A DNA stretch of 64,000 nt, taken from assembly GCF_022458895.1 (NCBI RefSeq), contig NZ_JAINFL010000001.1, positions 620,001-684,000 on the forward strand, given 5' to 3'. Made by a program: the position numbers and the translations under genes. The stretch comes from Roseihalotalea indica. GTDB lineage: Bacteria > Bacteroidota > Bacteroidia > Cytophagales > Cyclobacteriaceae. This document shows positions 1 to 8,865 of this stretch, piece after piece (within the stretch, counting starts at the first letter, position 1; the number at the start of each line of letters is the position of its first letter). Below the pieces are notes generated by a model. The model was given only the letters and a program-made list of their open reading frames with translations, was not told where the DNA came from and ran no database searches.

Positions 1-102
1 GATGACGGTGATATTACGAGCTTCTACGCGCCAGTGGATTTATTACATTCTGCACTAAAAAAAAGCACCAAAAAACTAGCTGATGCCTGCCATTGTAAAT
101 AG
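1..102 (+). CDS. C-terminal end of an unknown protein (partial)
   Basis: The first frame is open from the window edge to a TAG stop at 100-102, giving 33 codons. The readable tail contains FYAPVDLLHSALKK and ends DACHCK. It is too short to assign to a family. The tail is rich in lysine and has two closely spaced cysteines (CHC). About 220 bases without a gene follow, which fits a transcription-unit end. The reading frame is seen directly; that it is a real gene is an inference from its being open to the edge. Confidence 0.5.
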   Translation, partial: DDGDITSFYAPVDLLHSALKKSTKKLADACHCK

Positions 103-159
103 CCATTAGTCTACCCACCTATTCTTACAGGTTTTATCTTCTTAAACTTTGAACTCCTT

Positions 160-226
160 AGACTTCGGATGTTTATGATAGCAAGAGTCTATTATGAGGT
201 ATCGCTGCCCAAAACTTCCGAAGTCT
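160..226. repeat. 10-bp perfect inverted repeat with 47-bp loop
   Basis: AGACTTCGGA at 160-169 is matched exactly by its reverse complement TCCGAAGTCT at 217-226. No T-run follows on either strand, so it is not a typical terminator. It sits in the gap between the truncated first gene and the DUF2490 gene. Related short words (CGGAAGTTCGG near 4184, ACTTCCGG near 27290) occur in other gaps, so it may belong to a scattered palindromic family. Confidence 0.45.
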
Positions 227-294
227 GCGGTAAGAGCCTCTTCTGATCTAAAAAAATATTTCTTTAATACTCTATTAAATTTATAGAGTAAGTA

Positions 295-302
295 TATATT
301 TG
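295..302 (+). promoter_or_regulatory. Putative Bacteroidota -7 box (TATATTTG)
   Basis: TATATTTG matches the Bacteroidota -7 consensus TAnnTTTG exactly and lies 20 bases before the GTG start of the DUF2490 gene. No TTG is visible at the expected -33 position, so the assignment rests on the -7 box and its location. Confidence 0.5.
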
Positions 303-322
303 CGCCGCAATAATTTACTTAT

Positions 323-1063
323 GTGGACACCCGGTTAACGTTTTCTTTATTATTCTTGCTCCCTTTGTATTCTTTGGCTCAGTCTGAGGCAAAAGATGTT
401 GAGCAACAAACATTTCTCTGGCTTCGCTATTCCAACCGACTTACAATTAATGAGCACTGGTTACTCTACTCAGAAGTAGAGGGCCGGTGGTTTGCTTTCA
501 CCGATCGGCTACACCAGTGGGTGCTACCTCGGGTACAAATGCATTATCAGGTTAACAAAACAACTGATGTGGCGCTGGGCAACACCTTTTTCTTACAAGC
601 CCTGCCCCAGACGGCCGACGAAGCGGTTGACCGCATACGTCCGGAAATCCGCCCTCACCAGGAGTTAAACTTCAGCCAGCCGTTGGGTAAGCTGAAAATT
701 AGTCATCGCTACAAAATTGAAGAGCGTTTTTTCCAGCGCACCTCAGTGGATGAGCCGGATTTTAGTTTTCGGTTTCGATACCGCTTGCAGGTGCAGATTC
801 CAATCACCAATCCGGAAAAACGGTTTCCCGTTTCGCTGAGAGTGTTCGATGAGGTTATGTTCAACGCCGGAAAAAATATCGTGCACAACGTGTTTGACCA
901 AAACCGTATTTTTGCCGATTGCCAGGTGAAACTAGCTCCCGAATGGACCATTGAGATGGGATACATGAACTGGTTTCAGCAACGCCCAACTGGCAACGAC
1001 TTTTTTAACCGCCACATTGGCCGAATAACCGTGGCGCATTCTCTAAACTTAAAAGAACATTAA
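323..1063 (+). CDS. DUF2490 family exported protein
   Basis: This is a 246-residue protein with an N-terminal signal peptide of about 20 residues (hydrophobic core [15 protein letters not shown]). Alternating aromatic and polar segments, such as [12 protein letters not shown] and [10 protein letters not shown], suggest an outer-membrane beta-barrel. The pattern fits DUF2490, whose function is unknown. The start is GTG at 323, because the overlapping ATG at 321 runs into a stop after five codons; a TAnnTTTG box lies 20 bases upstream. Only two bases separate it from the SLC13 permease gene that follows, so the two are probably co-transcribed. A barrel with an inner-membrane anion permease would fit uptake of a shared solute, but that is inference. 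Confidence 0.75.
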   Translation: MDTRLTFSLLFLLPLYSLAQSEAKDVEQQTFLWLRYSNRLTINEHWLLYSEVEGRWFAFTDRLHQWVLPRVQMHYQVNKTTDVALGNTFFLQALPQTADEAVDRIRPEIRPHQELNFSQPLGKLKISHRYKIEERFFQRTSVDEPDFSFRFRYRLQVQIPITNPEKRFPVSLRVFDEVMFNAGKNIVHNVFDQNRIFADCQVKLAPEWTIEMGYMNWFQQRPTGNDFFNRHIGRITVAHSLNLKEH

Positions 1064-1065
1064 TC

Positions 1066-2859
1066 ATGTCTACTGACGCAATGATTACCCTTGGGGTAAT
1101 TGCCGGGGCTATTATACTATTTGCTACCGAGATTATCTCAATCGATTTGGTGGCTTTACTGATTATGGTTACGCTCATTCTTACAGGGGTTATTAGCCCG
1201 GAGGAAGGGGTAGATGGGTTTAGCAACAAAGCGACCATCACGGTGGCCTTTATGTTTATTCTGAGTGCCGCTCTGCTGAAAACGGGAGCATTGCAGTTAA
1301 TGTCGCAGCGGTTGTCGAGGATATTCCGCTATAATTTTTCTACCGGCGTAATTCTCATGATGCTGGTTATTGCGGCCATTTCAGCCTTTATTAACAACAC
1401 GCCGGTAGTAGCCATGTTTATTCCGGCCGTCATGCAGATTGCCCATTCTTCAGGACAAAGCCCGGCCAAGATGCTGATTCCGGTTTCTTTTGCCTCTATT
1501 TTTGGCGGTACCTGCACGCTGATCGGCACCTCTACCAATATTCTGGTGAGTGGTATTGCCGAAAAAGCAGGCGAGGCTCCCATATCCATGTTTGAAATGA
1601 CCCCAATGGGGTTGCTATTCCTGATTGCCGGCATTGGCTACATGGTGTTTGTAGGGGTGCGCTGGTTGCCGGATAGAAGAGAGGAGAAAGATCTGACGAC
1701 CAAGTTTGGTATGCGAAACTACCTTACCGAACTGGAACTACTGGGCTCTATGGATTCTATCGGAAAAAAAATCATGGATTCTACACTGGTGCAGGAGCTG
1801 GAAATGGACATTATTGAAGTTCGTCGGAATGGAAGCAAATTTACGCTGCCGCCCGGTGATTTTGTGTTGCAGGAGCACGATATCCTGAAAGTGCGCTGCG
1901 ATGTAAGCAAGATAAAGTCCCTTAAAGATCGGGCGAAAATTCTGGTGACCTCTCCGGTAAAGATTGGCGATGATGACCTGAAGGGCAAAAACTCTACTTT
2001 GGTGGAAATGGTGATTACGGCCAATTCGGAAGTTGAAGGGCGAACGTTGCGGGAAATAGACTTTCGGCGCAGGTACCGGGCTGTTCCGCTGGCGATAAAA
2101 CATCGGCAGGAAGTGCTGCACGAGCAATTATATGAGGTCAAACTTAAGGCTGGGGATGTGATTCTGGCTGAAGTGAAAAACCACTACATAAAGGAGCTTA
2201 AGCGTATGGAAAACGAACAGGATGCTCCTTTTGTGCTGCTTTCGGAAGACACCATGGCTGATTTTGATCAAAAGAAATTTATTATTGTAACGGCGGTCAT
2301 GCTTAGTGTGGTTATGTTGGCTGCTGTGGAAGTGCTGGATATTATGGTGGGCACCATCGCCGGGGTGGTTTTTCTGATTTTGCTGAACATACTATCCATG
2401 AAAGAAGCCTATGAGGCAATCAGCTGGAAAGTGGTATTCTTATTGGCCGGGGCACTGAGCTTAGGCACTGCCATGACCAATACCCACCTCGACCAGTGGC
2501 TTGCAGATGCCCTGGTGAACCATCTGGGACAATGGGGTCCGATAGCCATCGTTTCTGGCTTATACCTGGTTACTTCTTTACTAACAGAGATAATGTCGAA
2601 CAATGCTACGGCGGCTTTGCTGGCACCAATTGCTATTGCCACGGCACATACCCTGGGTTTGAGTCCGATACCATTCCTGATGGCCATTACCTTCGCGGCC
2701 TCGGCCAGCTTTATGACGCCCGTGGGATATCAGACCAATACGATGGTGTATAGTGCCGGACAATACAAGTTTATGGATTTTATTAAAGTAGGTACCCTGT
2801 TGAACATCTTATTCTGGATACTGGCTACTATCTTTATTCCCATAGTGTACCATTTTTAG
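1066..2859 (+). CDS. SLC13/DASS-type anion permease with two RCK_C domains
   Basis: This 597-residue inner-membrane protein has two blocks of hydrophobic helices, about residues 5-200 and 405-597. They flank a soluble insert with two RCK_C (TrkA C-terminal) segments near 215-300 and 305-385. Family hallmarks are the repeated hairpin and helix motifs around [13 protein letters not shown] in the first half and [16 protein letters not shown] in the second. Members carry sulfate, phosphate-like or dicarboxylate anions, usually with sodium. The RCK_C insert is typical of the SLC13 branch often annotated as a sulfate permease; the substrate cannot be read from sequence. It begins two bases after the DUF2490 gene, and the next gene is convergent, so the unit ends here. 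Confidence 0.88.
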   Translation: MSTDAMITLGVIAGAIILFATEIISIDLVALLIMVTLILTGVISPEEGVDGFSNKATITVAFMFILSAALLKTGALQLMSQRLSRIFRYNFSTGVILMMLVIAAISAFINNTPVVAMFIPAVMQIAHSSGQSPAKMLIPVSFASIFGGTCTLIGTSTNILVSGIAEKAGEAPISMFEMTPMGLLFLIAGIGYMVFVGVRWLPDRREEKDLTTKFGMRNYLTELELLGSMDSIGKKIMDSTLVQELEMDIIEVRRNGSKFTLPPGDFVLQEHDILKVRCDVSKIKSLKDRAKILVTSPVKIGDDDLKGKNSTLVEMVITANSEVEGRTLREIDFRRRYRAVPLAIKHRQEVLHEQLYEVKLKAGDVILAEVKNHYIKELKRMENEQDAPFVLLSEDTMADFDQKKFIIVTAVMLSVVMLAAVEVLDIMVGTIAGVVFLILLNILSMKEAYEAISWKVVFLLAGALSLGTAMTNTHLDQWLADALVNHLGQWGPIAIVSGLYLVTSLLTEIMSNNATAALLAPIAIATAHTLGLSPIPFLMAITFAASASFMTPVGYQTNTMVYSAGQYKFMDFIKVGTLLNILFWILATIFIPIVYHF

Positions 2860-2891
2860 AAAGACTCCTAAGCAACGCATTGGCTAATCTA

Positions 2892-3698
2892 TTAATGAAA
2901 TGTGCTAAGCAGAGGGCGAGCGTTGGTAGCCTCCCAAAAGATAAAGATGGTTAGCCCAATATAGGTCAGCGCAAACAGCCAGGTCCAGAGGCGAGCGTTG
3001 CTCCACCGCTTTTTTTCAGCTCGGAAAGCAAAGAAAGGAATAATCTGTAAGCTATGGATACCGATGAAGTGAGCAATGCGCAAGTCGCCTCCTTCCGTGC
3101 TCCAGTTCACAAACGGTAAACCAGCACCGCCATCGGCTACTCCCACACTATGGGAGAGCTGCCCCACCATTTTACCTCCGATAGCGCTGGCAAATAGAAA
3201 CAATAAGAGTGCTAGGCAAATAGCTAAGCGGTAAGTAGAAGATAGGCTGGTTTTTCCTACGAAAAAAAGCACTGTCAGCCAAACTAATAATAAGGTGTTG
3301 AGCACAACTCCCATTCCCATAACGGAAAAGATGATACCGTCGGTAGCTGTCTGTACATTAAAATGAGAAGGTACCCCCCGAGCTGCTTGAAGGGTTATAC
3401 AGGTGATTTCTACTACCATGGCAATGGCTACCCCCCAGCCAATGACTCGCGCTGATCGGGGATAGTTTGATAAGTACTCAAGAAACCAGCCTATTGTCCA
3501 CAAGTAAATGGCAATGGATAGGGCAAATTTCATAGGTTTGATCCAGACATTAATGCCCATCACGGTGCGGGAATCAAGAAAGAACAGTAGCAGAAAGGCT
3601 GCAAACAGTATGGTGTGGGCTAATCCTAGATAGGCGAGTAACCGGTTCCGGCGAACAAGTTCCTGAAACAATTCTTGGGGTTGACTAAGCAAACTCAT
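2892..3698 (-). CDS. Unknown seven-helix membrane protein
   Basis: This 268-residue protein has about seven hydrophobic helices and almost no soluble domain. The most distinctive segment is loop GLPFVNWSTEGG followed by DLRIAHFIGIHSLQ, which places two histidines and a charged pair at the start of a helix. Such residues often bind a cofactor or proton in small membrane enzymes, but no family with a known reaction is recognised. Its start overlaps the end of the upstream ABA4-like gene by 14 bases, so the two are translated as a pair. It ends 32 bases from the convergent permease gene, with no clear terminator between them. Calling it a partner of the ABA4-like protein is inference from the overlap. 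Confidence 0.7.
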   Translation of the reverse strand: MSLLSQPQELFQELVRRNRLLAYLGLAHTILFAAFLLLFFLDSRTVMGINVWIKPMKFALSIAIYLWTIGWFLEYLSNYPRSARVIGWGVAIAMVVEITCITLQAARGVPSHFNVQTATDGIIFSVMGMGVVLNTLLLVWLTVLFFVGKTSLSSTYRLAICLALLLFLFASAIGGKMVGQLSHSVGVADGGAGLPFVNWSTEGGDLRIAHFIGIHSLQIIPFFAFRAEKKRWSNARLWTWLFALTYIGLTIFIFWEATNARPLLSTFH

Positions 3699-4116
3699 GG
3701 GTCATTTGTTTAGTATAGGCTGTCCGAATAATTAAATATAATAGCAGTCCGAGGGGGCCGAACAAGAAGGTAAGCAACAGGCAGGGAATGACAAACCAAT
3801 GCGAAATTCCTACACTACGGGCATTTTGAACCTCCCAGCTGCCCACAAACAAATCGAAGGCCAGATAATGTACCCAGCCAGCCAGTAGGGCCCAGGGGTT
3901 CTCAAAAAGAAGGCTTACCTCTTCCAACGAGCCGAAACCACCGTCGCCATCGCCAAAGTGGGTAATAATTAAGAATGTGTATAATATTGAGAGCAAAAGA
4001 ATGACACCAAGTCGAACAATGGTTAGCGTGTGCTTCCACCGGAAAGCAAAGATGAGCAGTATCCAGCCGACCAGCACAAAGGTACTGGCAAAAGAGAAAA
4101 TGGGTTCGGGTTGCAT
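3685..4116 (-). CDS. ABA4-like (DUF4281) membrane protein
   Basis: This 143-residue protein has four predicted helices. The family signature is visible from residue 80 on: GWVHYLAFDLFVGSWE, then HWFVIPCLLLTFLFGP and GLLLYLIIR. The family is named after plant ABA4, needed to convert violaxanthin to neoxanthin in carotenoid and abscisic acid synthesis; bacterial members have no demonstrated role. It is the first gene of a two-gene minus-strand unit and overlaps the 7-TM gene by 14 bases. No carotenoid gene (crtB, crtI) is in the window. The family call is confident; a role in pigment or membrane-lipid chemistry is only suggested by the plant relative. Confidence 0.85.
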   Translation of the reverse strand: MQPEPIFSFASTFVLVGWILLIFAFRWKHTLTIVRLGVILLLSILYTFLIITHFGDGDGGFGSLEEVSLLFENPWALLAGWVHYLAFDLFVGSWEVQNARSVGISHWFVIPCLLLTFLFGPLGLLLYLIIRTAYTKQMTHEFA

Positions 4117-4213
4117 AAATGAAGTGAATTAGAAAGACAGTAAATAACAGTACAAAACCAAGTTGATTTTACGTAAATGACGGAAGTTCGGAAAGAAAAA
4201 GGGAATAATTTAG

Positions 4214-4241
4214 GTTCAACCGGCTAACAGGCCGGATGAAC
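4214..4241. repeat. Hairpin in the gap after the glycosidase-like gene
   Basis: GTTCA and CCGGC at 14-18 and 20-24 of this block pair with GCCGG and TGAAC after a six-base loop, with one A/A mismatch in the stem. There is no T-run on either side. It lies downstream of the stop of the minus-strand glycosidase-like gene (4326) and upstream of the ABA4-like gene, so it could protect a 3' end or be a small palindromic repeat. Confidence 0.4.
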
Positions 4242-4325
4242 TGTAGAATAATAAGGATGAGAGGTGGAGTTGGCTGTTAGAGTAACTGTTCCTTTTAAGA
4301 TTAGTAAGTTAAGTTATCACTTGTT

Positions 4326-5783
4326 TTACTTAGTAATGCGTAGAGCCACCATATGATCAAGCTCGGGTAAATCAAGAGTATAGGTTTCGCCAGTGCTCTC
4401 CAACTCGCCCTGGCTAATGGACTTGCCAGTGTAAGGGGAAATAAATGCGTACTTGAATGTACCGGCCGGCAGAGTTAGTTTGATCCAGTCAGCAGGAATG
4501 CCCGATAAGAAAATGGCGTATTGTTGGCCAGCCTGGGCCAGACATTGAACATCCATACCCGGCGCTTGAGCTACCACTGAGAAATCGGGTTGCATCTGAA
4601 TGTAGGGGAAGGATTCCACGAATTGGTGCAGATAAGTTAGCTGCTGCCGAAAGCGGGTGCTGCCTCCACCGGGCGCATCATTTTTACCGGTTCCATCTTC
4701 TTTACCCACATAAAACGAATAGTCCAGATTATTAAAAACGCTACCACCCGCCAGAATAAACTGCCAGGCTTGCCGCAGATAGGTTGTATCAGAACTACCC
4801 GCAAACCCAGATTCATCAAAATTAATCGGCCGGCCCCAACCATAATTCATCCAGGCGGCTTCGGGCCAGGCGTAATGAAAATTGAGGATGTCAATGGTAG
4901 AATCCACTTCGGTTATCGAGTGCCGGAAGTTGCAGTAATTCTGAGCTAGCAGATGCTTTTTAGGCAATTCGTTCTCTGTCGCTACTACCTGGTCGGCCAT
5001 CGCTTGCTGCCATTCTAATGAGGCTTCCGATGCAGTTTGCGACCATTTTAGCCAGGAAGGAACGGCATCGAGGTCAATGGTTTTCAGCGTGCGCATAGCA
5101 TCCTGAGGATCATCGGACCAGGGTTCATTCTGAATTTCGAAGAATATATTATCAAAGTCGTTAAGCTCAATGACAATCTTCTCAACCAGTTTTTTCTGAA
5201 AATCGGTGAGCGAGCCATTCGCCAGCGTATGGGATTGTTGCCGGCCTACATCAGGTAAATTATTCACATTGTTACCCGGGTTGAAAGGGTGGCGCGTCCA
5301 GTAGCTATCCTGATACGTGGCACAAAAGAATGTAACTTCCACGATGATGTCTCGCTCGTTGGCTTCGCTGATAAAATCTTTGAGTCGATCAAAGTAAGCG
5401 GGTTCCCATTGAGTAAGGTCAAACTTCTTTTCGCCTTCGTACAGACCAGTTTCATCCGTGCGTTTCCAGGGTGCCAGATAGCGGCCCGGTGCTGGGGCTA
5501 AGGTATTGTTGGTGATACCAAAACTACCCGGAATCTCCACGTAAGAACCGGTAAAAATACGGGTATAATTCATGCCTTCCTGCTGCATGGTCGCCAGGTA
5601 GGTTTCGTAGTCAAAATCCAGATTGAGTACTGAGCCATAGTGCTCGGCCGAGGTAATAAGCAGCGTGGGTTCGTCTTGGTACAGAAAGTAGTGCGGATTT
5701 TCGGGGTGCAGGGAAATAGGCTGACTAAACAGCTTTCCTGCTATCAGCCAACAAACAAACAGACATCGGGCAAAAGGCATCAT
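4326..5783 (-). CDS. Exported glycoside hydrolase-like protein, TIM-barrel (clan GH-A type)
   Basis: This 485-residue protein has a signal peptide of about 20 residues ending KLFSQ. The body resembles cellulase-type TIM barrels. FFEIQNEPW places an Asn-Glu pair at residues 219-220, the usual acid/base position of clan GH-A. NFHYAWPE near 301 and FDESG at 322-326 offer a candidate nucleophile, Glu324. A beta-sandwich tail (about 400-485) is typical of such enzymes. Substrate cannot be told; families close to DUF4038/GH140 are possible. It starts 41 bases after the end of aroC on the same strand and may be read through from batD-aroC, although a periplasmic glycosidase has no functional link to shikimate synthesis. 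Confidence 0.7.
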   Translation of the reverse strand: MMPFARCLFVCWLIAGKLFSQPISLHPENPHYFLYQDEPTLLITSAEHYGSVLNLDFDYETYLATMQQEGMNYTRIFTGSYVEIPGSFGITNNTLAPAPGRYLAPWKRTDETGLYEGEKKFDLTQWEPAYFDRLKDFISEANERDIIVEVTFFCATYQDSYWTRHPFNPGNNVNNLPDVGRQQSHTLANGSLTDFQKKLVEKIVIELNDFDNIFFEIQNEPWSDDPQDAMRTLKTIDLDAVPSWLKWSQTASEASLEWQQAMADQVVATENELPKKHLLAQNYCNFRHSITEVDSTIDILNFHYAWPEAAWMNYGWGRPINFDESGFAGSSDTTYLRQAWQFILAGGSVFNNLDYSFYVGKEDGTGKNDAPGGGSTRFRQQLTYLHQFVESFPYIQMQPDFSVVAQAPGMDVQCLAQAGQQYAIFLSGIPADWIKLTLPAGTFKYAFISPYTGKSISQGELESTGETYTLDLPELDHMVALRITK

Positions 5784-5824
5784 GTTGGGTAGTAATAACG
5801 GTTGTTGGCATCTAAGATAACAAT

Positions 5825-6904
5825 TTATTCCAGCCGGGTGGTAATATTGCGTAGGTACATGTCCGCGATGACCAGCGCAGCCATGGCTTCTACGATGGGC
5901 ACCGCTCGCGGAACCACACAGGGGTCATGCCGACCTTTGCCTGATACCGTAATAGCCTCTCCCGCTTCGTTCACACTATCCTGATCCTGCATAATGGTAG
6001 CAACCGGTTTAAAGGCCACCCGGAAATAAATATCTTCTCCATTAGATATCCCACCCTGCACACCACCGGAGTGATTGGTTTTAGTACGGATTGTTCCCTG
6101 CTCATTGTAAATTTCATCATTATGCTCCGAGCCGCGCATGGCCACGCCTTCAAATCCGCTGCCGTACTCGAATCCCTTCACGGCATTAATACCCAGCATG
6201 GCTTTGCCTAGCTCGGCATGCAGCTTGTCAAAAACCGGCTCACCCAGCCCGGCGGGTACTCCGGTAATTACGGCACTGACTACCCCGCCAATCGTATCTC
6301 GCTCTTTCCGCACCTGATCAATCAGCTCAATCATCTGCTCGGCCGTTTCCAGGTCGGGGCAGCGGACGGGCGTGGCTTCGGTTTGAGAAAAGTCCAGGTC
6401 TGTATAAGGTTTTTCTAAGGTTAATGCACCAACCTGCGAAACATACGCCTGCACATCGATACCTTTATGTTTCAGAAACAGCTTGGCAACAGCACCGGCA
6501 GCTACCCGAGCGGCCGTTTCCCTAGCTGAGCTACGTCCACCCCCACGGTAGTCGCGCACGCCGTATTTTACATGATAGGTGTAATCGGCATGAGAGGGTC
6601 GGAATTTATCAGCAATATGGGAGTAATCCTTACTGCGCTGATCTTCATTAGGAATGTAAATGGTGAGAGGAGTGCCCGTTGTCTTTCCCTCAAATACCCC
6701 TGATAAAATCTGGAAAGTATCGCTCTCTTTCCGTTGGGTAGTTATTTTAGATTGCCCTGGTTTGCGTCGGGTCAATTCTAACTGGATAAAATCCTCATCC
6801 AGCGGCAAGCCCGCGGGGCATCCGTCAATAATAACTCCTATGCCTTTACCATGCGACTCACCAAAGGTGCTGATTCTAAAGAGTGTTCCGTAACTATTGC
6901 TCAT
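5825..6904 (-). CDS. aroC: Chorismate synthase
   Basis: Converts 5-enolpyruvylshikimate-3-phosphate to chorismate, the last common step of aromatic amino acid, folate and quinone synthesis; it acts in the cytosol and needs reduced FMN. At 359 residues it is the normal length. Signature motifs are GESHGKGIG near residue 15, the flavin-binding stretch [17 protein letters not shown] near 122-138, and the C-terminal [19 protein letters not shown]. It lies between batD (39-base gap upstream) and the glycosidase-like gene (41-base gap downstream), all on the minus strand, so the three may share transcripts. No key residue is missing. Confidence 0.97.
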   Translation of the reverse strand: MSNSYGTLFRISTFGESHGKGIGVIIDGCPAGLPLDEDFIQLELTRRKPGQSKITTQRKESDTFQILSGVFEGKTTGTPLTIYIPNEDQRSKDYSHIADKFRPSHADYTYHVKYGVRDYRGGGRSSARETAARVAAGAVAKLFLKHKGIDVQAYVSQVGALTLEKPYTDLDFSQTEATPVRCPDLETAEQMIELIDQVRKERDTIGGVVSAVITGVPAGLGEPVFDKLHAELGKAMLGINAVKGFEYGSGFEGVAMRGSEHNDEIYNEQGTIRTKTNHSGGVQGGISNGEDIYFRVAFKPVATIMQDQDSVNEAGEAITVSGKGRHDPCVVPRAVPIVEAMAALVIADMYLRNITTRLE

Positions 6905-6943
6905 AAGGTCAAAGCTACGGGCTTATGTCTAATTAATCAATGT

Positions 6944-8422
6944 CTATTTCTTAAATACAACCACGGCCGTAAGCAGTAGCATGCCAATGATCAGGATATT
7001 GGCGGCTAATTGAAGCCAGCCATCGTTGCCGTGGCTTTTCAGGGTGTTGTCCATACCGGCAATTTTGTTGTAAAATGCGCCAACATCCTGCGAGCTGATG
7101 TACTCGTTTTTACGGCTTTTGCCCTCTACCTGAATGGCAATCTCAGACTTTAGCGTGTCGTATTGCTGGGTAGATGTGTTAAAGAAAACCCAGTCAAAGT
7201 AGTCACCCAGGTTATAGGAGCCAGGTTCGTTAGGCACGGCGTAGTAGGAGAAAGCCTTTTGGCCGGTTACCCGATTATTTCGGCGATTGATGTTTTGCTC
7301 CACACTGGGGTCATAGAAGTCAAAGGCGTCGGTGGTTTTCACCGAAGGTTTTTCTATGTAATTGATGTTACCCTCTCCCACAATCTTAAAGGTGTAGTTG
7401 AAGCTATTGCCAGTGGTTAAATTCCGATCAGAAATGTCTTCTTCCAGTTGGTAGTTGCCTACCGCTACGGAAGCCCGAAGCGGATGAGGAGGCAACTCTT
7501 TCACCATCACCGTATGAGGCTTGGTATTAAAAGTTTTGAAATCCTCTTGCCGTCGCCGGCCGAAGAATGAGGGGTTCTTAGCCACCTTGTATTTGATCAT
7601 GGTTAGCGGCACACTCGGAAACTTGATCGGCTCGGTATTATTGGGGTAATAGGTAGCCTGATAAATTTTGTACTGCGTATAATTTTCGCCATTAATCGTA
7701 ACCGACTGACCGTTGATATTATCAATGTTAAAATTTTCTTCCCACACGCTGGATGGACGCACCTTTTTCAGCACATCGGTAAGCTGTTTACCAATATCGT
7801 AAAACTGGAGAGGAGCCTGGTTTTGCTCTGATACATAGAAGGCCAGCGTTGTAGTAAACCCTTCGCCCAGAAACACGGTGTCTTTGCTGGTGGTCAGGGC
7901 CAGGAAAGCTTCTTCCTTTACATCCATAAACTCCTGTGGCTGATTGCGGCGGCCAAACAGATCATCAAAAGGATCGCTAAAAAATGGGTTTTGAGCACTG
8001 CGTTGTTTAGGAGGACCTACTTTAATGGTGGTGCCCGGAGAGCTTACCTCGGTATCGTTGACCGAAACCGTAAACTGGGGTAATTTAAATGTACCTTCCC
8101 GGGTTGGCAGATAAGACTGAGTGACGCTTTGAGAAGAAGACACCTGTCCATTAACGATATTTGTTGAAGACGAAGTGGAGGTACCTGCTTTCTCAAAACC
8201 CGGGATTTCCGGAAAGTCGCCGTACTGCCGGAGCCGTTGGTTTTGTATTTTCAAAGTAATAGTATACTGCTCGTTCGATCCGATCTCATCCGGACCTAGC
8301 TCTACCGAAACATTCTGTGCCTGTGTTGTACTGACGAATCCGCAAAAGCATAAAAATGCTATTATAAACAGAATATTATTCTGCAAAATATGTCTTTCTA
8401 AAAATAAAAGGGTTGCTTTCAT
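6944..8422 (-). CDS. batD: BatD-like protein (Bacteroides aerotolerance family)
   Basis: This 492-residue protein has an N-terminal hydrophobic segment (residues 15-35), an extracytoplasmic body of immunoglobulin-like domains and a single C-terminal helix near 470-490. Conserved features include the early VSVELGPDEIGSNEQYTITL segment and a Phe-rich stretch around SAQNPFFSDPFDDLFG. BatD proteins belong to the Bat cluster (MoxR, DUF58, VWA, TPR proteins), first linked to aerotolerance in Bacteroides; the biochemical role is unsettled. Here it stands apart from batA, batB, batC and moxR, with aroC 39 bases downstream. It is somewhat shorter than many BatD proteins but ends properly in the membrane anchor. 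Confidence 0.88.
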   Translation of the reverse strand: MKATLLFLERHILQNNILFIIAFLCFCGFVSTTQAQNVSVELGPDEIGSNEQYTITLKIQNQRLRQYGDFPEIPGFEKAGTSTSSSTNIVNGQVSSSQSVTQSYLPTREGTFKLPQFTVSVNDTEVSSPGTTIKVGPPKQRSAQNPFFSDPFDDLFGRRNQPQEFMDVKEEAFLALTTSKDTVFLGEGFTTTLAFYVSEQNQAPLQFYDIGKQLTDVLKKVRPSSVWEENFNIDNINGQSVTINGENYTQYKIYQATYYPNNTEPIKFPSVPLTMIKYKVAKNPSFFGRRRQEDFKTFNTKPHTVMVKELPPHPLRASVAVGNYQLEEDISDRNLTTGNSFNYTFKIVGEGNINYIEKPSVKTTDAFDFYDPSVEQNINRRNNRVTGQKAFSYYAVPNEPGSYNLGDYFDWVFFNTSTQQYDTLKSEIAIQVEGKSRKNEYISSQDVGAFYNKIAGMDNTLKSHGNDGWLQLAANILIIGMLLLTAVVVFKK

Positions 8423-8578
8423 GGTTTATTCAGACTAAGGAGTTGCAAATTAACATAACTTGTTATATATTTATAACATCTTCAAGTCATTGATCATATA
8501 CAATGACCTTAAAATTTTGGAGAAAAGATTCTCATTTACTTCAGTTTTACTGATTTTTTCATCATAACCCTTACGCTT

Positions 8579-8818
8579 ATGCAGATATACAACAGACACG
8601 TAGACGCAAAACGTATCCATGCTGAATTGGGCTATGCAAAGCTGATTTTGGCGAAAGTAAGTTTTGATTCTGCTCTTTTTCAAAAGGAGTTGAGAAAAGC
8701 GTTGACAGTCTTGTTACCCAATGATGTGGAAATGCTTCGAAGCTGGTGCTACATTAAGTTTGGCCATCGGTATCGAAGTACTCTGGATGAATGCTTTGCC
8801 AGAGAGCAAACAAACTAA
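8579..8818 (+). CDS. Small conserved-looking protein of unknown function
   Basis: This is a 79-residue soluble protein starting MQIYNRHVDAKRIHAELG. It appears mostly helical, with a basic first half and a WCYIKFGHRYRS segment near the C-terminus. No family with a known function is recognised. Support for a real gene: the reading frame ends 15 bases before a strong terminator hairpin at 8834-8865, and its composition is protein-like, whereas the overlapping minus frame at 8471-8683 looks random. It is flanked by batD (divergent) and queG (convergent). Confidence 0.68.
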   Translation: MQIYNRHVDAKRIHAELGYAKLILAKVSFDSALFQKELRKALTVLLPNDVEMLRSWCYIKFGHRYRSTLDECFAREQTN

Positions 8819-8833
8819 CAAATCAGTATTGTG

Positions 8834-8865
8834 AAAGCTGCCTTCAGAATCGGGCAGCTTTTTTT
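8834..8865. terminator. Bidirectional terminator between the small gene and queG
   Basis: AAAGCTGCC at 8834-8842 pairs with GGCAGCTTT at 8853-8861 around a ten-base loop. A run of seven T (8859-8865) follows on the plus strand and the stem supplies A-residues on the other side. It lies between the ends of two convergent genes, and the T-run overlaps the queG stop codon. Confidence 0.85.

Noticed and set aside
8471..8683. Minus-strand frame of 70 codons overlapping the small plus-strand gene
   Set aside because: Composition is not protein-like, no terminator follows it, and the plus-strand frame ends at a proper terminator.
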